Shown in pieces: positions 7,851 through 15,234 of a DNA stretch of 38,977 nucleotides. This stretch comes from Rhodobacterales bacterium (GTDB lineage Bacteria; Pseudomonadota; Alphaproteobacteria; Rhodobacterales; Rhodobacteraceae). Under the pieces are notes generated by a model. The model made no database searches and had not been told where the DNA came from. It worked only from the letters and a program-made list of their open reading frames with translations. Each line of letters opens with the position of its first letter. The stretch's first letter is position 1. The position numbers were made by a program, and so were the translations under genes. The stretch lies in the NCBI GenBank assembly GCA_025362795.1, contig JANYFE010000090.1, forward strand, positions 1 through 38,977. Direction: 5' to 3'.

Positions 7851-9089
7851 TCACTTAGGTGCGGCTTCGATGATCGCTGCGAACTTTGCCTGTGCGTCGG
7901 CCACAGACATGTCGGTGTTTGCAAAAAACTCATTCAGCAGATCATTGATCTGGTTGAGTGAGTCACGGTCGATCATCTGCGAGCCGCTCGGGAACACCGC
8001 GGTCGAATGGTCCAGGATTTCAAGACCTTTCTTCATGCAGTCGTTGGCCTTCGACAGGTCAACGTCGGCGCGCATCGGCAGCGAGCCCTTTTTCAGGTTG
8101 AACGCAACCTGAACGTCCTTGGTAACCAGCGTCGAAGCCAGCGTCAACTGAGCGGCGGTGATCGCCGGATCAGCGTTCTTCGGGAAGTAGAAGACGTCGC
8201 CGCCGGTATCCAGAACCGGGGTCAGACCCAGGCCCGGAAGGCAATCGAAGTCCTTGCCGGCAACCAGACCTGCAACCGCGAATTCGCCGCCAGCCCAGTC
8301 TCCCATGATGTTGGCAGCAGCTTTGCCCTGAATGACCAGGCTCACAGCTTCGTTCCACTGCGGAACGATTTTGTCAGCCGGGGCAAACTGCCGTGCGGCA
8401 GCAATCGCCTCGAACACCTTGGTGAACTCCGGCCCTTTGGCGATCGTCATGTCGCGGTCTTTGTAGACCTTGACGTAGTTGTCGACGCCAGCCACCGCGA
8501 CCATCAGGTCACCAGCCAGCAGTCCGATTGCCCAACCTTGCGCCAGCGACAGCGGCTGGATGCCCTTTGCCTGCAACGCAGGCGCCGCTGCGATCAGCTC
8601 GTTGTAGTTGGTCGGCACGGCCATACCGTTGTCTTCGAACACTTTGCGGTTGACCCACATCCACTGACCCGAATGCAGGTTGACCGGTACGCAATAGACC
8701 TTGCCGTCAACAGTGCAGGATGCCAACTGCGATGCCGGGCGCAGGATGTGTGCCCAATCTTCCTTGGTCGCAAGATCGGTGATGTCCTGCATCAGGCCGG
8801 CCTTGATCAGTTCGTCAGCGTCTTTGCCGGGGTTAAGCTGGGTCGCACCCATCGGGTTGCCGCCCATGATCCGGCTGATGATGATCGGACGCGCTGTGTC
8901 GCTCGAACCGGCGATCGCGCCGTCGACCCAGTGGTTGCCAGTCGCGTCAAACGCCTTGGCAAACTCGGCGACCGCGGCGGATTCGCCACCAGAAGTCCAC
9001 CAATGGGTGACTTCCAGATCCGTGGCCATTGCGACCGACGGCAGTGCTACCGAAGCGCAAAGCGCTGCGGCCAATTTCCAGTTCTTCAT
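7851..9089 (-). CDS. ABC transporter sugar-binding protein, family 1
   Basis: A 412-residue periplasmic protein and the first gene of the import operon. The N-terminus MKNWKLAAALCASVALPSVAMA is a Sec signal peptide with cleavage likely after AMA. The mature start LEVTHWWTSGGESAAV is the pattern of the glucose/mannose-type family 1 binding proteins. The start has GGGAGGA seven bases upstream. Two LacI-type operators lie 17 to 51 bases upstream of the start, so expression is probably repressed by the divergent LacI-family gene. Context (GH2 beta-mannosidase, broken GH43) suggests a plant- or algal-derived oligosaccharide, but the ligand is not readable from sequence. Confidence 0.92.
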   Translation of the reverse strand: MKNWKLAAALCASVALPSVAMATDLEVTHWWTSGGESAAVAEFAKAFDATGNHWVDGAIAGSSDTARPIIISRIMGGNPMGATQLNPGKDADELIKAGLMQDITDLATKEDWAHILRPASQLASCTVDGKVYCVPVNLHSGQWMWVNRKVFEDNGMAVPTNYNELIAAAPALQAKGIQPLSLAQGWAIGLLAGDLMVAVAGVDNYVKVYKDRDMTIAKGPEFTKVFEAIAAARQFAPADKIVPQWNEAVSLVIQGKAAANIMGDWAGGEFAVAGLVAGKDFDCLPGLGLTPVLDTGGDVFYFPKNADPAITAAQLTLASTLVTKDVQVAFNLKKGSLPMRADVDLSKANDCMKKGLEILDHSTAVFPSGSQMIDRDSLNQINDLLNEFFANTDMSVADAQAKFAAIIEAAPK

Positions 9090-9105
9090 GTAGTCCTCCC
9101 AGTTT

Positions 9106-9119
9106 CTAAATCGTTATAG
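9106..9119. promoter_or_regulatory. LacI-type operator, proximal imperfect site
   Basis: CTAAATCGTTATAG matches the distal site in 12 of 14 positions and keeps the central CG step; five of its seven base pairs are symmetric. It begins 17 bases upstream of the binding-protein start codon, so an occupied site would block transcription or early elongation. Its centre is exactly 21 bp from that of the distal site. Confidence 0.65.
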
Positions 9120-9126
9120 TCCGATC

Positions 9127-9140
9127 CTATAACGTTATAG
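9127..9140. promoter_or_regulatory. LacI-type operator, distal perfect site
   Basis: CTATAACGTTATAG is a perfect 14-bp palindrome with the central CG and AACGTT core characteristic of GalR/CytR-like LacI-family operators. The neighbouring LacI-family protein has an I-A pair before TVSR in its recognition helix, close to the V-A of GalR-type proteins, which fits an AACGTT core. The assignment to that protein is an inference. Confidence 0.7.
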
Positions 9141-9301
9141 TTTTTTCGATCAAGCAATCTTTTCGCTTGCCGTCAGCGATTTTCAGGGCGCTCAATAAGG
9201 TTGAATGATCCTGAAAATAGTGCCGCCTCATGCCCTCGCGTCTACCTTTCTGCACCGCAACATCGCCCTCATCTAACCGCAGGGTTGGCATTTTCCCCTG
9301 C

Positions 9302-9315
9302 GGAAAACGGTTTCC
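9302..9315. promoter_or_regulatory. Second-type LacI-family operator-like palindrome
   Basis: GGAAAACGGTTTCC is symmetric at six of seven pairs around a central CG. It lies 130 bp upstream of the LacI-family start codon and differs clearly from the CTATAACGTTATAG sites. It could be an autoregulatory site, or a site for another LacI-family protein encoded elsewhere. Confidence 0.45.
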
Positions 9316-9444
9316 GTTTAGGCGTTGCTGCACCGTTCTGCAGGCCACTGGTGCCGTTGGCAGACTTGACCGCTGCGCTTGCAAACACCCCGGATTGCGC
9401 CCGCTGATTCGCGGCGCCAGACGAATCGCGGGGGATGAATTTAC

Positions 9445-10467
9445 ATGACCGGCCTCCACATCCTGCCCCCTGATTCGGAACGCCCGACACTTAAAACCAT
9501 CGCCGCCGAGACCGGCCTTGCCATCGCGACCGTCAGTCGTGCGCTGAAAGATGCGTCCGATATTGGCGAGGAGACCAAGCGCCGCGTCCGCGAAACCGCC
9601 GAACGGCTGGGCTATCGGCCGAACCGCGCTGGCGTCCGCCTGCGCACCGGCAAAACCAATGTCATAGCGCTCACCATGTCGACAGAAGCCGACGTGATGA
9701 ACCACACGTCGCGCCTGATCTATTCGATTGCTGAAGCGTTACGCGGCACGTCCTACCATCTGGTCGTGATGCCGTTTTTCCCCGATCAGGATCCGATGGA
9801 CCCGATCCGCTACATTGTTGAAACCGGTTCTGCCGATGGCATCTTGATGAACCAGACTACGGCCGACGATCCCCGAGTCCGTTATCTGGCCGAACACAAC
9901 TTCCCGTTCGCAACCCATGGCCGCACGTCGATGGGTCTCGATCACCCCTATTTCGACTTCGACAACGAAGAGTTCGCCCGGATCGGCGTTCGTGCTCTCA
10001 AGGCCAAAGGTCGCAAGCGCCTGATTCTGGTGCCCCCGCCCCGGTCGCAAAGTTATGCCGGACACATGATCACGGGTTTTGCAGACGAGGCGGCAACCCA
10101 GGGCCTGACATTCGAGGTGATGGAAGACGTTACCAGCGATTCCGGCGCCGGCATAGTAGAGGCTGCTTTTGCGCGCCGCATGGCTGCGGACCCGTTAATC
10201 GACGGCATCCTCGCGGGGTCCACCACCTCTGCGATGGCAGCGGTTGCCGGCTCTGAACAAGTCGGTCGCGTGATAGGTCATGATTTTGATATTGTGGCAA
10301 AAGAAGCAATTACCTTCTTGCACCGTTTCCGTCGCGAAATCATCGTGGTAGAAGAGAACGTCGGCCGGGCCGGCAATTTTCTGGCCCGAGCCGTCATGGC
10401 CGCAATCGAGCGGCGCGCACCGGAACACGGCCAGTTTCTGGACCGACCCGATCACGTACAACGATAA
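9445..10467 (+). CDS. LacI-family transcriptional regulator (AglR-like)
   Basis: A 340-residue repressor-type protein. The N-terminal helix-turn-helix (about residues 14-60) reads LKTIAAETGLAIATVSRAL, followed by the hinge helix RLGYRPNRAGVRLRTG. From about 70 onward is a periplasmic-binding-protein-like effector domain (NVIALTMSTEADVM). It resembles alphaproteobacterial AglR-type sugar regulators. It is divergent from the CUT1/GH2 operon and first in a tight operon with two TIM-barrel genes and an oxidoreductase (16-base gap to the next gene), so it probably controls both directions. The effector is probably the imported sugar or a keto-derivative. The start ATG 9445 is preceded by GCGGGGGA. 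Confidence 0.9.
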   Translation: MTGLHILPPDSERPTLKTIAAETGLAIATVSRALKDASDIGEETKRRVRETAERLGYRPNRAGVRLRTGKTNVIALTMSTEADVMNHTSRLIYSIAEALRGTSYHLVVMPFFPDQDPMDPIRYIVETGSADGILMNQTTADDPRVRYLAEHNFPFATHGRTSMGLDHPYFDFDNEEFARIGVRALKAKGRKRLILVPPPRSQSYAGHMITGFADEAATQGLTFEVMEDVTSDSGAGIVEAAFARRMAADPLIDGILAGSTTSAMAAVAGSEQVGRVIGHDFDIVAKEAITFLHRFRREIIVVEENVGRAGNFLARAVMAAIERRAPEHGQFLDRPDHVQR

Positions 10468-10482
10468 GTCCTGGAGGACGCC

Positions 10483-11538
10483 ATGAAGACGATCAAAGGC
10501 CCAGCGCTGTTTCTGGCACAGTTCGCGGGAGACACCGCACCTTTCAACTCTTTCAAATCCATTACCAAATGGGCCGGCGACATCGGCTACAAGGGCGTAC
10601 AGGTGCCCTCATGGGACGCCAGGCTCATCGACCTCGACAAAGCCGCCAGTTCCAAGACTTATTGCGACGAACTCAAGGGCATCGCTGCCGAAAATGGCGT
10701 GCAGATCACCGAGCTTTCGACTCACCTGCAAGGCCAGCTTGTCGCCGTACATCCCGCCTATGATACCGCCTTCGACGGTTTCGCTGCACCCGCCGTGCGT
10801 GCCAATCCCAAGGCTCGGCAAGAGTGGGCGGTCGATCAGGTCAAAAAGGCGCTGACCGCATCGAAAAACCTTGGTCTGACCGAGCAGGCGACTTTTTCAG
10901 GTGCCTTGGCATGGCCCTATATCTACCCGTGGCCGCAGCGTCCCGCGGGCTTGGTCGAAGAGGCCTTTGACGAACTCGCCCGCCGCTGGACTCCGATCCT
11001 AAACTTTGCCGACAGCCAAGGTATCGATCTGTGCTACGAAATTCACCCCGGTGAAGATCTGCACGACGGCATCAGCTTCGAGATGTTTCTGGAGCGTGTC
11101 AAAAACCACCCCCGCGCCAATATGCTGTACGACCCCAGCCACTACGTTCTGCAACACCTTGATTACCTTGAACATTTAGACATTTACCACGACCGCATCA
11201 AGATGTTCCACGTCAAGGACGCCGAACTGAACCCAACCGGTCGTCAAGGCGTCTACGGCGGCTTCCAGTCCTGGATCAACCGCGCTGGACGCTTCCGCAG
11301 CTTGGGCGACGGTCAGGTCGATTTTGCCGGCATTTTCTCCAAACTCACCCAGCACGACTTCTCAGGCTGGGCCGTGGTCGAATGGGAATGCTGCATCAAG
11401 CACCCCGAAGACGGCGCCCGCGAAGGCGCTGAATTCGTCGCTGCTCACATCATCCGCGTCACCGAACGCGCCTTTGACGACTTTGCCGACGCAGGGTCCG
11501 ACATCGCCGCTAACCGGAAAATGCTTGGCTTGTCATGA
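10483..11538 (+). CDS. Sugar phosphate isomerase/epimerase-like TIM-barrel protein
   Basis: A 351-residue cytosolic TIM-barrel enzyme, longer than the usual 260-300. Metal-ligand motifs appear in order: CYEIHPGEDLHDG (Glu), MLYDPSHYVLQH (Asp), MFHVKDAEL (His) and WAVVEWEC (Glu), consistent with a divalent metal centre. The extra length includes the aromatic segment TFSGALAWPYIYPWPQRP around residues 138-155, probably part of the substrate pocket. It has a CTGGAGGA ribosome site and overlaps the next TIM-barrel gene by four bases. Members next to Gfo/Idh/MocA dehydrogenases include enzymes acting on 3-keto-sugars by elimination or hydration; that role is plausible here but unproven. Confidence 0.85.
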   Translation: MKTIKGPALFLAQFAGDTAPFNSFKSITKWAGDIGYKGVQVPSWDARLIDLDKAASSKTYCDELKGIAAENGVQITELSTHLQGQLVAVHPAYDTAFDGFAAPAVRANPKARQEWAVDQVKKALTASKNLGLTEQATFSGALAWPYIYPWPQRPAGLVEEAFDELARRWTPILNFADSQGIDLCYEIHPGEDLHDGISFEMFLERVKNHPRANMLYDPSHYVLQHLDYLEHLDIYHDRIKMFHVKDAELNPTGRQGVYGGFQSWINRAGRFRSLGDGQVDFAGIFSKLTQHDFSGWAVVEWECCIKHPEDGAREGAEFVAAHIIRVTERAFDDFADAGSDIAANRKMLGLS

Positions 11539-12371
11539 AGATCGGCTGCAACCTTTTGCTCTGGTCCAGTCGCCTTGGTCCAGAGCATCTGCCGATTTTG
11601 CGGCTGCTGAAGTCGCTTGGTTACGATGGGGTAGAGGTTCCTGTTTTCTCCGGCACCCCGGCCGAACAGGTCGAGATCGGCCGCATGGTCGCAGGTGAGG
11701 GCCTGATTTCCAGCATGGTCGCCACCATGAAACCCGGCGCCGATCCGTTGTCTGACGACCCGACCGAACGCGCCGCCGGGGCCGAACATCACAAGTGGCT
11801 GGTTGACTGCGCCGTTGCCTTGCAAGCCAAGGTAATTTGCGGCCCCTTCCACCAACCCCTCGCTCAGTTCTCCGGCAGTGGAATCACCGCCAAGGAATGG
11901 GACCGGATGGTCGAAAGCCAGACAGCAATGGCTGATTACGCAGGCGAAATCCGGCTCGCCATCGAACCCGTCAACCGCTTCGAATGTTACGCGCTCAACA
12001 CCGCCGCTCAGGCCGCGCATCTCGCCGCAACCGTAAACCGCCCCAACTACGGCTACCTCCACGATACATTCCACGCAAATATCGAGGAAAAAGACCCGAT
12101 CGCGGCCCTAAAGACTCATCTCCCCGCGATCACCCATTTCCACGTCAGCGAAAACGACCGCGGCACGCCGGGTCAGGGTCACGCCGCCATCCTGCCCGCA
12201 CTCAAAGTGCTGAAAGCTGCAAACTTCCCGTATTGGATTTCGGTCGAGGCATTCGGCTTTGCTTTGCCCGACATCGCCGCCGCGACCAAAATCTGGCGGC
12301 CGCTTTTTGATTCTGAAACCCAACTCGTCACCGATGCGATCGCCCTGATCCGCATGGGCTGGACCGAATAG
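11535..12371 (+). CDS. D-tagatose/D-psicose 3-epimerase-like TIM-barrel protein
   Basis: A 278-residue protein with motifs of the ketose 3-epimerase group: LAIEPVNRFEC (catalytic and metal-binding Glu), YLHDTFHANIEE (Asp), HFHVSENDRGTPGQGH (His and the Gly-rich loop) and ISVEAFG (second Glu). Family enzymes use Mn2+ or Co2+ and epimerise C3 of free ketoses; some relatives act on keto-glycosides. ATGA overlap with the preceding gene couples translation. With the LacI regulator and Gfo/Idh/MocA gene it forms a four-gene operon. No ketose-producing enzyme is evident nearby, so a keto-sugar substrate produced by the dehydrogenases is an alternative to a free ketose. Confidence 0.85.
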   Translation: MKIGCNLLLWSSRLGPEHLPILRLLKSLGYDGVEVPVFSGTPAEQVEIGRMVAGEGLISSMVATMKPGADPLSDDPTERAAGAEHHKWLVDCAVALQAKVICGPFHQPLAQFSGSGITAKEWDRMVESQTAMADYAGEIRLAIEPVNRFECYALNTAAQAAHLAATVNRPNYGYLHDTFHANIEEKDPIAALKTHLPAITHFHVSENDRGTPGQGHAAILPALKVLKAANFPYWISVEAFGFALPDIAAATKIWRPLFDSETQLVTDAIALIRMGWTE

Positions 12372-12380
12372 GAGACCATC

Positions 12381-13541
12381 ATGGCCATTACCTCAGCCCA
12401 CGTTGCCCGCCCCGCCCGCATCCGTCTCGGAATGGTTGGCGGCGGTCGCGGCGCGTTCATCGGGGCCGTCCACCGCATTGCCGCCCGGCTGGATGACCAA
12501 TACGAACTGGTCGCCGGGGCGTTTTCTTCCGACCCCGACCGCGCGGCAGCCTCTGCCGCCGACCTCGGCGTCGCCCGCTCCTATGCGTCGTTCGAGGAAA
12601 TGGCGCAGAAAGAATCCCGGCGCAAGGACGGGATCGAGGCTGTCGCCATTGTCACCCCCAACCACATGCATGCGCCTGCCGCCCTGCCTTTCCTGAAACG
12701 CGGCATTCATGTCATCTGTGACAAACCCCTGACCGCCACTCTGCAAGAAGCCAAAAAACTCGCCAAAGCGATCGAGGCATCGGGCACCGTCTTCGCCCTG
12801 ACCCACAATTACACCGGCTACCCGATGATCCGCCAAGCCCGCGAAATGGTGGCAGCCAGCGAACTCGGTGACATCCGCCTCGTCAATGTCGAATACGCGC
12901 AAGACTGGCTCGCTGAACCGGTGGACAACAAACAAGCCGACTGGCGCACTGACCCCGCCCGCTCCGGGGCTGGCGGTTCTACCGGCGACATCGGCACTCA
13001 CGCGTTCAACCTTTCAAACTTCGTGTCCGGCCTGACCCTCGATACCCTCGCCGCCGACCTGCAATCTTTCGTCCCAGGCAGGCGGGTTGATGACAACGCC
13101 AACGTCCTTTTGCGCTATACCTCCGGGGCGCGTGGCATGTTGTGGTGCAGTCAGGTCGCGTCGGGCCTTGAAAACGGCCTCCGTTTGCGGATGTTCGGAA
13201 CGAAAGCTGGCATCGAATGGGCCCAGGAAAACCCCAACTACCTGACCGTCATGCCGCTGGGCAAACCGCACTACCGCCTGACGCGCGGCGGCCACGGCAC
13301 GGGTGACGCGGCCGCCCGCATGACCCGGGTTCCCGCAGGCCACCCGGAAGGCTATCTCGAAGGTTTCGCCAATATCTATGCCGAAGCCGCCCTCGCTATT
13401 GTCGCCCGCCGCGACGGTACACCCTTGGACAAAGCCGTCACTTTCCCCGGTGTGAAAGAGGGACTGGAGGGCGTGGCCTTTGTCGACGCTTGCGTCCGAT
13501 CCTCCAAGCGCAACGGCGCATGGACCAGCCTCGCGCTGTGA
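12381..13541 (+). CDS. Gfo/Idh/MocA-family oxidoreductase with DKP in place of EKP
   Basis: A 386-residue NAD(P)-dependent dehydrogenase. The Rossmann loop is [17 protein letters not shown] (about 17-33). The active-site segment reads [11 protein letters not shown], with Asp replacing the usual Glu of EKP but Lys retained. [14 protein letters not shown] gives the D-x-x-x-H pair. A long C-terminal region with [16 protein letters not shown] is shared with the proteins at 22966-24123 and 30620-31765, suggesting a common subfamily. It is last in the LacI-TIM-TIM-Gfo operon, after a nine-base gap containing AGGAG, and is followed by a long hairpin. It likely oxidises or reduces a hydroxyl of a hexose or glycoside; the substrate is unknown. 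Confidence 0.88.
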   Translation: MAITSAHVARPARIRLGMVGGGRGAFIGAVHRIAARLDDQYELVAGAFSSDPDRAAASAADLGVARSYASFEEMAQKESRRKDGIEAVAIVTPNHMHAPAALPFLKRGIHVICDKPLTATLQEAKKLAKAIEASGTVFALTHNYTGYPMIRQAREMVAASELGDIRLVNVEYAQDWLAEPVDNKQADWRTDPARSGAGGSTGDIGTHAFNLSNFVSGLTLDTLAADLQSFVPGRRVDDNANVLLRYTSGARGMLWCSQVASGLENGLRLRMFGTKAGIEWAQENPNYLTVMPLGKPHYRLTRGGHGTGDAAARMTRVPAGHPEGYLEGFANIYAEAALAIVARRDGTPLDKAVTFPGVKEGLEGVAFVDACVRSSKRNGAWTSLAL

Positions 13542-13552
13542 TTTCCGGTTCC

Positions 13553-13588
13553 CGGCCAGGAGTTTTCACCCGAAAATTCCTGGCCGGC
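13553..13588. terminator. Long perfect hairpin between convergent operons
   Basis: CCGGCCAGGAGTTTTC pairs with GAAAATTCCTGGCCGG (16 pairs including one G-U) around a four-base ACCC loop, 12 bases after the oxidoreductase stop. The A/T block inside the stem means the transcript ends in U-rich sequence when read partway, so it could work in both directions between the convergent transcription units. Confidence 0.65.
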
Positions 13589-13666
13589 TGACCTGTCGTG
13601 CCGGCAATCCCTAACAAAGCGTTACGGCGATCCTTCGCAAGCCATTGATTTTGTTGACATTGGAAA

Positions 13667-13686
13667 AGCGTCCAGAACTGGACGCT
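13667..13686 (-). terminator. Rho-independent terminator overlapping the trgB stop codon
   Basis: On the minus strand AGCGTCCAG and CTGGACGCT form a nine-base inverted repeat directly followed by TTTTCC. It begins within the trgB stop codon. A short stem followed by T residues is the classic intrinsic terminator layout. Confidence 0.6.
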
Positions 13687-14743
13687 ACCGCCGCAGTATT
13701 TGCCGTTCGCGCTGCAACCACAGCGCCGTCAGGATCAGTGGCGCATTTTCAATCTCCCCGCTCAGCAGCAGTTCCATCAGCCGGTCGAACGAAATCAGAT
13801 GCCCACGAATATCCTCCGCCTCCTCTGCCGCGCCGAACACCCCTGCTGAGCCATCCGGCAAATCGACCAGCGCCACAAAGCTGTAAATGTATTCGCTGAC
13901 CGCCCCCGGACTGGGGTAATAGGCCGCGACAGGGATCAAGCGATCCAGCCGCAAATCCGCCTCCTCCACTGCCTCGCGCCGCGCCGCCGCTTCCGGCGTC
14001 TCACCCGGATCAATCCTTCCGGCGATCGCCTCGATCTGCCAAGCCTGCGCGTCCCCACGCGCCAAGGGCCCCACCCTGAACTGCTCCACCACCAACACAA
14101 GATCGCGCACCGGGTCATACGGCAGCACAGTTACCGCATCGCCAGACACAAACGCCGCGCGTGTCACGACGTCGCTCATTCCGCCGTAAAACCGACGCCA
14201 TGAAACATCATACTCCTCGATCGCAAAGAACCGTGCATAGGGCAGCCGTTGTTCTGCAACCCGCACATCCTTCGACTCCGCCCGCCAGCGCACCGCGGTC
14301 GGCGCCGACTCCGCCCGCACCCGCGACGCCCCACGCACCAGTATCGCGCTCAGCCGCGCCGCGACCTCTGCCGGCGGCATGTGGCCCATAAACACCATGA
14401 CATCCTGCGCTACGGCCACCACCGTGTCCGCCCAGTTCCGCTGCCAATCTGCGGCCTGCCAGGGCTCTTTGCCTAGACCGACATGCACCATGACCGCGGC
14501 CACCGCGACCCGCCGCTGCCCAAACACCGCCATGAAGTAATCAAGCCGCGCGACTTCGACTGGCGACAGCGCTACCACGATCCCAGCGGCCTGCGCCCCA
14601 GCGTGCGCCATCAGGACTGAGGCGCTGCGCCCCTGCAGCAGCGCAAGTCCCGGCATCTTAACAACAGGGCCGCTTAACGCACGCCCAACGACCACGGTAG
14701 CCAAAGTCGGGTTGCACATCATCCCCGAAAGAAAGACATCCAT
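13685..14743 (-). CDS. trgB: TrgB: gamma-glutamylcyclotransferase-like domain fused to NUDIX hydrolase
   Basis: A 352-residue two-domain protein. Residues 1-130 (MDVFLSGMMCNPTLATVVVG) match the AIG2/gamma-glutamylcyclotransferase-like fold. The C-terminal part is an ADP-ribose-pyrophosphatase-type NUDIX hydrolase; the NUDIX box runs from GRIDPGETPEAAARRE into AVEEADL. This fusion next to TrgA is the tellurite-resistance pair described in Rhodobacter sphaeroides. The usual YGTL at the start of the cyclotransferase-like domain is SGMM here, so that activity is doubtful while the NUDIX box looks intact. Start ATG 14743 is two bases after the trgA stop; a frame extension to 15040 is only a shadow of trgA. 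Likely role: removal of nucleotide-sugar or oxidised metabolites under stress. Confidence 0.88.
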   Translation of the reverse strand: MDVFLSGMMCNPTLATVVVGRALSGPVVKMPGLALLQGRSASVLMAHAGAQAAGIVVALSPVEVARLDYFMAVFGQRRVAVAAVMVHVGLGKEPWQAADWQRNWADTVVAVAQDVMVFMGHMPPAEVAARLSAILVRGASRVRAESAPTAVRWRAESKDVRVAEQRLPYARFFAIEEYDVSWRRFYGGMSDVVTRAAFVSGDAVTVLPYDPVRDLVLVVEQFRVGPLARGDAQAWQIEAIAGRIDPGETPEAAARREAVEEADLRLDRLIPVAAYYPSPGAVSEYIYSFVALVDLPDGSAGVFGAAEEAEDIRGHLISFDRLMELLLSGEIENAPLILTALWLQRERQILRR

Positions 14744-14745
14744 CC

Positions 14746-15186
14746 TTAGGTCCAGCGCTTTGCCGCGAACTCGGCCGCAAGACCACCCAGGGCGCCGCCA
14801 ATGATCAGCGTGGCAATCAGGTTCTGCGCCCACAACAGTTTGCCGTATTGCAGCATCAGCATCGGAACATCCAGCACCGCCTCGCCCGCGTCCTGATACA
14901 GCATCTTGGTTGAGCGGCGGATCATGAAATAAATTGCAAACCCAAACAGTGCCCAGAACACCAGAAACAAGGCCCCGCGCAGCCCCAGGCTGACGCCTTC
15001 CTTGTAGCCGCGTCCCGCGTGTGTTCCCACTGCTCGCCACCCAATCAACAGACCCAGCGCCGCGGTGATTTCCGGGAAATAGCCGGTGGTCGTGCCTTCG
15101 GGCAGTTGCGGTATATAGGCCAGCGCCGCGAGGTAGCCGACGATGGCAAAGACTACAGCTCCGATGAATTTCGCGGCTGTCGGCAT
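14746..15186 (-). CDS. trgA: TrgA: tellurite-resistance membrane protein
   Basis: A 146-residue integral membrane protein with four hydrophobic segments: AAKFIGAVVFAIVGYLAAL, an ITAALGLLIGW segment, GALFLVFWALFGFAIYFMI and ATLIIGGALGGLAAEF. The start MPTAAK, the LPEGT motif and the end AAKRW are the family pattern of TrgA in Rhodobacteraceae. ATG 15186 is chosen over a TTG two codons upstream. It lies 48 bases after the cfa gene and two before trgB on the same strand. The biochemical function is unknown; linkage to tellurite resistance is from Rhodobacter genetics. Confidence 0.85.
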   Translation of the reverse strand: MPTAAKFIGAVVFAIVGYLAALAYIPQLPEGTTTGYFPEITAALGLLIGWRAVGTHAGRGYKEGVSLGLRGALFLVFWALFGFAIYFMIRRSTKMLYQDAGEAVLDVPMLMLQYGKLLWAQNLIATLIIGGALGGLAAEFAAKRWT

Positions 15187-15234
15187 CAGCAACCTGCCTT
15201 TTCTGGGGGATTTCTGGGGCGGGTCACTTGTCTG

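Larger units (their letters stand above)
9090..9444. promoter_or_regulatory. Divergent intergenic region between binding-protein operon and LacI-family operon
   Basis: This 355-bp gap has no credible gene on either strand. It holds the minus-strand leader of the transport operon with two phased operators (9106-9140) and, farther towards the regulator, a third LacI-type palindrome (9302-9315). Both phased sites contain TATAAC, which could serve as a -10 element for the transport promoter, but I could not fit a convincing -35. No promoter was resolved for the regulator gene. Confidence 0.6.

Noticed and set aside
8007-9119. Long plus-strand ORF (370 codons) opposite the CUT1 binding protein
   Set aside because: Antisense shadow of a convincingly identified gene; no ribosome site or family motif.
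9141-9300. A riboswitch or small RNA in the LacI divergent region
   Set aside because: No extended pairing or known aptamer core could be found; the region is explained as a promoter and operator spacer.
9127-9705. Minus-strand ORF overlapping the LacI gene start
   Set aside because: It would need transcription through the operators and the regulator gene. Its composition is shadow-like and the overlapped HTH coding is clear.
12381-13541. DKP instead of EKP as proof of an inactive enzyme
   Set aside because: The Lys and the Asp-His pair are kept, and the Asp substitution is conservative; it may alter rather than abolish activity.
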